A stretch of 30,778 nt of DNA. Origin: Bimuria novae-zelandiae CBS 107.79 (Eukaryota; Ascomycota; Dothideomycetes; Pleosporales; Didymosphaeriaceae). The stretch's first letter is position 1; each line of letters begins with the position of its first letter. The notes under the pieces are model-generated. The model did no database searches, was not told the DNA's origin, and worked only from the letters and a program-made list of their open reading frames with translations. Below are positions 30,596 through 30,778 of this stretch, piece after piece. The position numbers and the translations under genes are program-made. Location: NCBI GenBank assembly GCA_010015655.1, contig ML976657.1, forward strand, positions 550,744 through 581,521. The letters run 5' to 3'.

Positions 30596-30778
30596 CTACT
30601 CCATTTCAAAGGCCTCCATCCTCTGCTGTAGATCCTGCAGGGTGACCTCTTGATCAGTGATCTTGTCTAATACATTTGTAAGTCCTAGTTTATCCAGAAA
30701 CTTGTTCCATTTGTTTACTGGCAGGGCCTTGGTCAGACCATCTGCCACCATATCCTCTAATCTCTGATAGGTAACATT
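30596..30778 (-). CDS. Copia polyprotein C-terminus (RNase H end), partial
   Basis: A 60-residue open frame entering from the right edge and ending in TAG at 30598-30596. It contains LEDMVADGLTKALPVNKWNK, the A/DxLTKxLP signature that ends the RNase H region of Ty1/Copia polyproteins, then FLDKLGLTNVL and a Gln/Glu-rich tail (DLQQRMEAFEME). No stop or frameshift is seen in this part, so the element could be recent or active; the rest is outside the window. Confidence 0.9.
   Translation of the reverse strand, partial: NVTYQRLEDMVADGLTKALPVNKWNKFLDKLGLTNVLDKITDQEVTLQDLQQRMEAFEME

Larger units (their letters stand above)
30309..30778 (-). mobile_element. Copia (Ty1-type) retrotransposon, 3' end, not RIP-mutated
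   Basis: The minus strand carries, in order, the end of the polyprotein (30778-30596), a polypurine tract AGCTGAGGGGGTG (30546-30534) and a 225 bp LTR (30533-30309) with TG..CA ends. ATAAT at 30304-30308 is the candidate 5 bp target duplication; its partner is right of the window. The sequence is free of RIP stops although it is set in RIP-mutated DNA. Confidence 0.88.

Noticed and set aside
1..30778. CRISPR arrays, bacterial operons, phage or secondary-metabolite cluster
   Set aside because: No regularly spaced repeats, no polyketide or peptide synthetase, P450 or transporter genes; the genes have eukaryotic introns.
1..30778. tRNA genes
   Set aside because: Searched by eye for GGTTCRANNCC B boxes with paired arms; the hits (for example in VAC7 near 24847 and near 18998) lack a cloverleaf.

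Overview
The window looks like nuclear DNA of a filamentous ascomycete, most likely a Dothideomycete of the Mycosphaerella group. Four things point there: short 43-95 bp spliceosomal introns with GT..AG ends and CTAAY-like branch sites; a Zn2Cys6 regulator, a MARVEL protein, a CUE protein and Vac7 in fungal style; families common in Dothideomycetes (LPxELRNxIY proteins, a STAND-type N-terminal helical domain); and transposons eroded by C-to-T change of the RIP type (CAG/CAA and TGG codons turned into stops, TpA excess). The lineage is inferred from style, not from a search.

Layout. 1-2277: minus-strand hAT transposon, decayed, running off the left edge, next to the 3' end of a multipass membrane protein gene (2423-3121) whose 5' part is missing. 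3.7-9.8 kb: a block of lineage-specific genes, namely a two-exon protein with a conserved C-terminal domain and a half retropepsin-like fold (3767-5183), a second retropepsin-like fragment without the catalytic motif (6152-6586), a STAND-type helical protein (7062-8093) and a frameshifted LPGELRNKIY gene (8869-9775). 10.06-14.4 kb: a divergent pair, MARVEL membrane protein (-) and Zn2Cys6 transcription factor (+), whose shared promoter region was split by a 2046 bp Fot1/pogo-type element, itself hit by a 207 bp solo LTR. 15.3-17.4 kb: two more LPxELRNxIY genes, one frameshifted. 17.56-18.25 kb: a 690 bp almost wholly palindromic element with TA target duplication. 18.3-20.4 kb: mostly featureless, with a (CTT)35 microsatellite. 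20.4-25.8 kb: the best conserved part, a CUE-domain protein (-) and Vac7 (+) in divergent arrangement. 26.7-30.3 kb: strongly RIP-mutated repeats, holding a 255 bp solo LTR and the 3' end of a fossil minus-strand LTR element. 30.3-30.8 kb: the 3' end of an uneroded Copia element inserted into that repeat.

The genes do not form an evident pathway or a biosynthetic cluster. Vac7 (vacuolar PI(3,5)P2 regulation), the CUE protein (ubiquitin binding) and the MARVEL protein are housekeeping-type, while the rest is accessory. The most notable structures are the nested, datable transposon insertions with exact target duplications, the 17 bp tandem terminal units in two unrelated TA-type elements, the hairpins at LTR starts, and the neighbouring pair of degenerate retropepsin-like genes. 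I did not find a convincing new defence or metabolic system.
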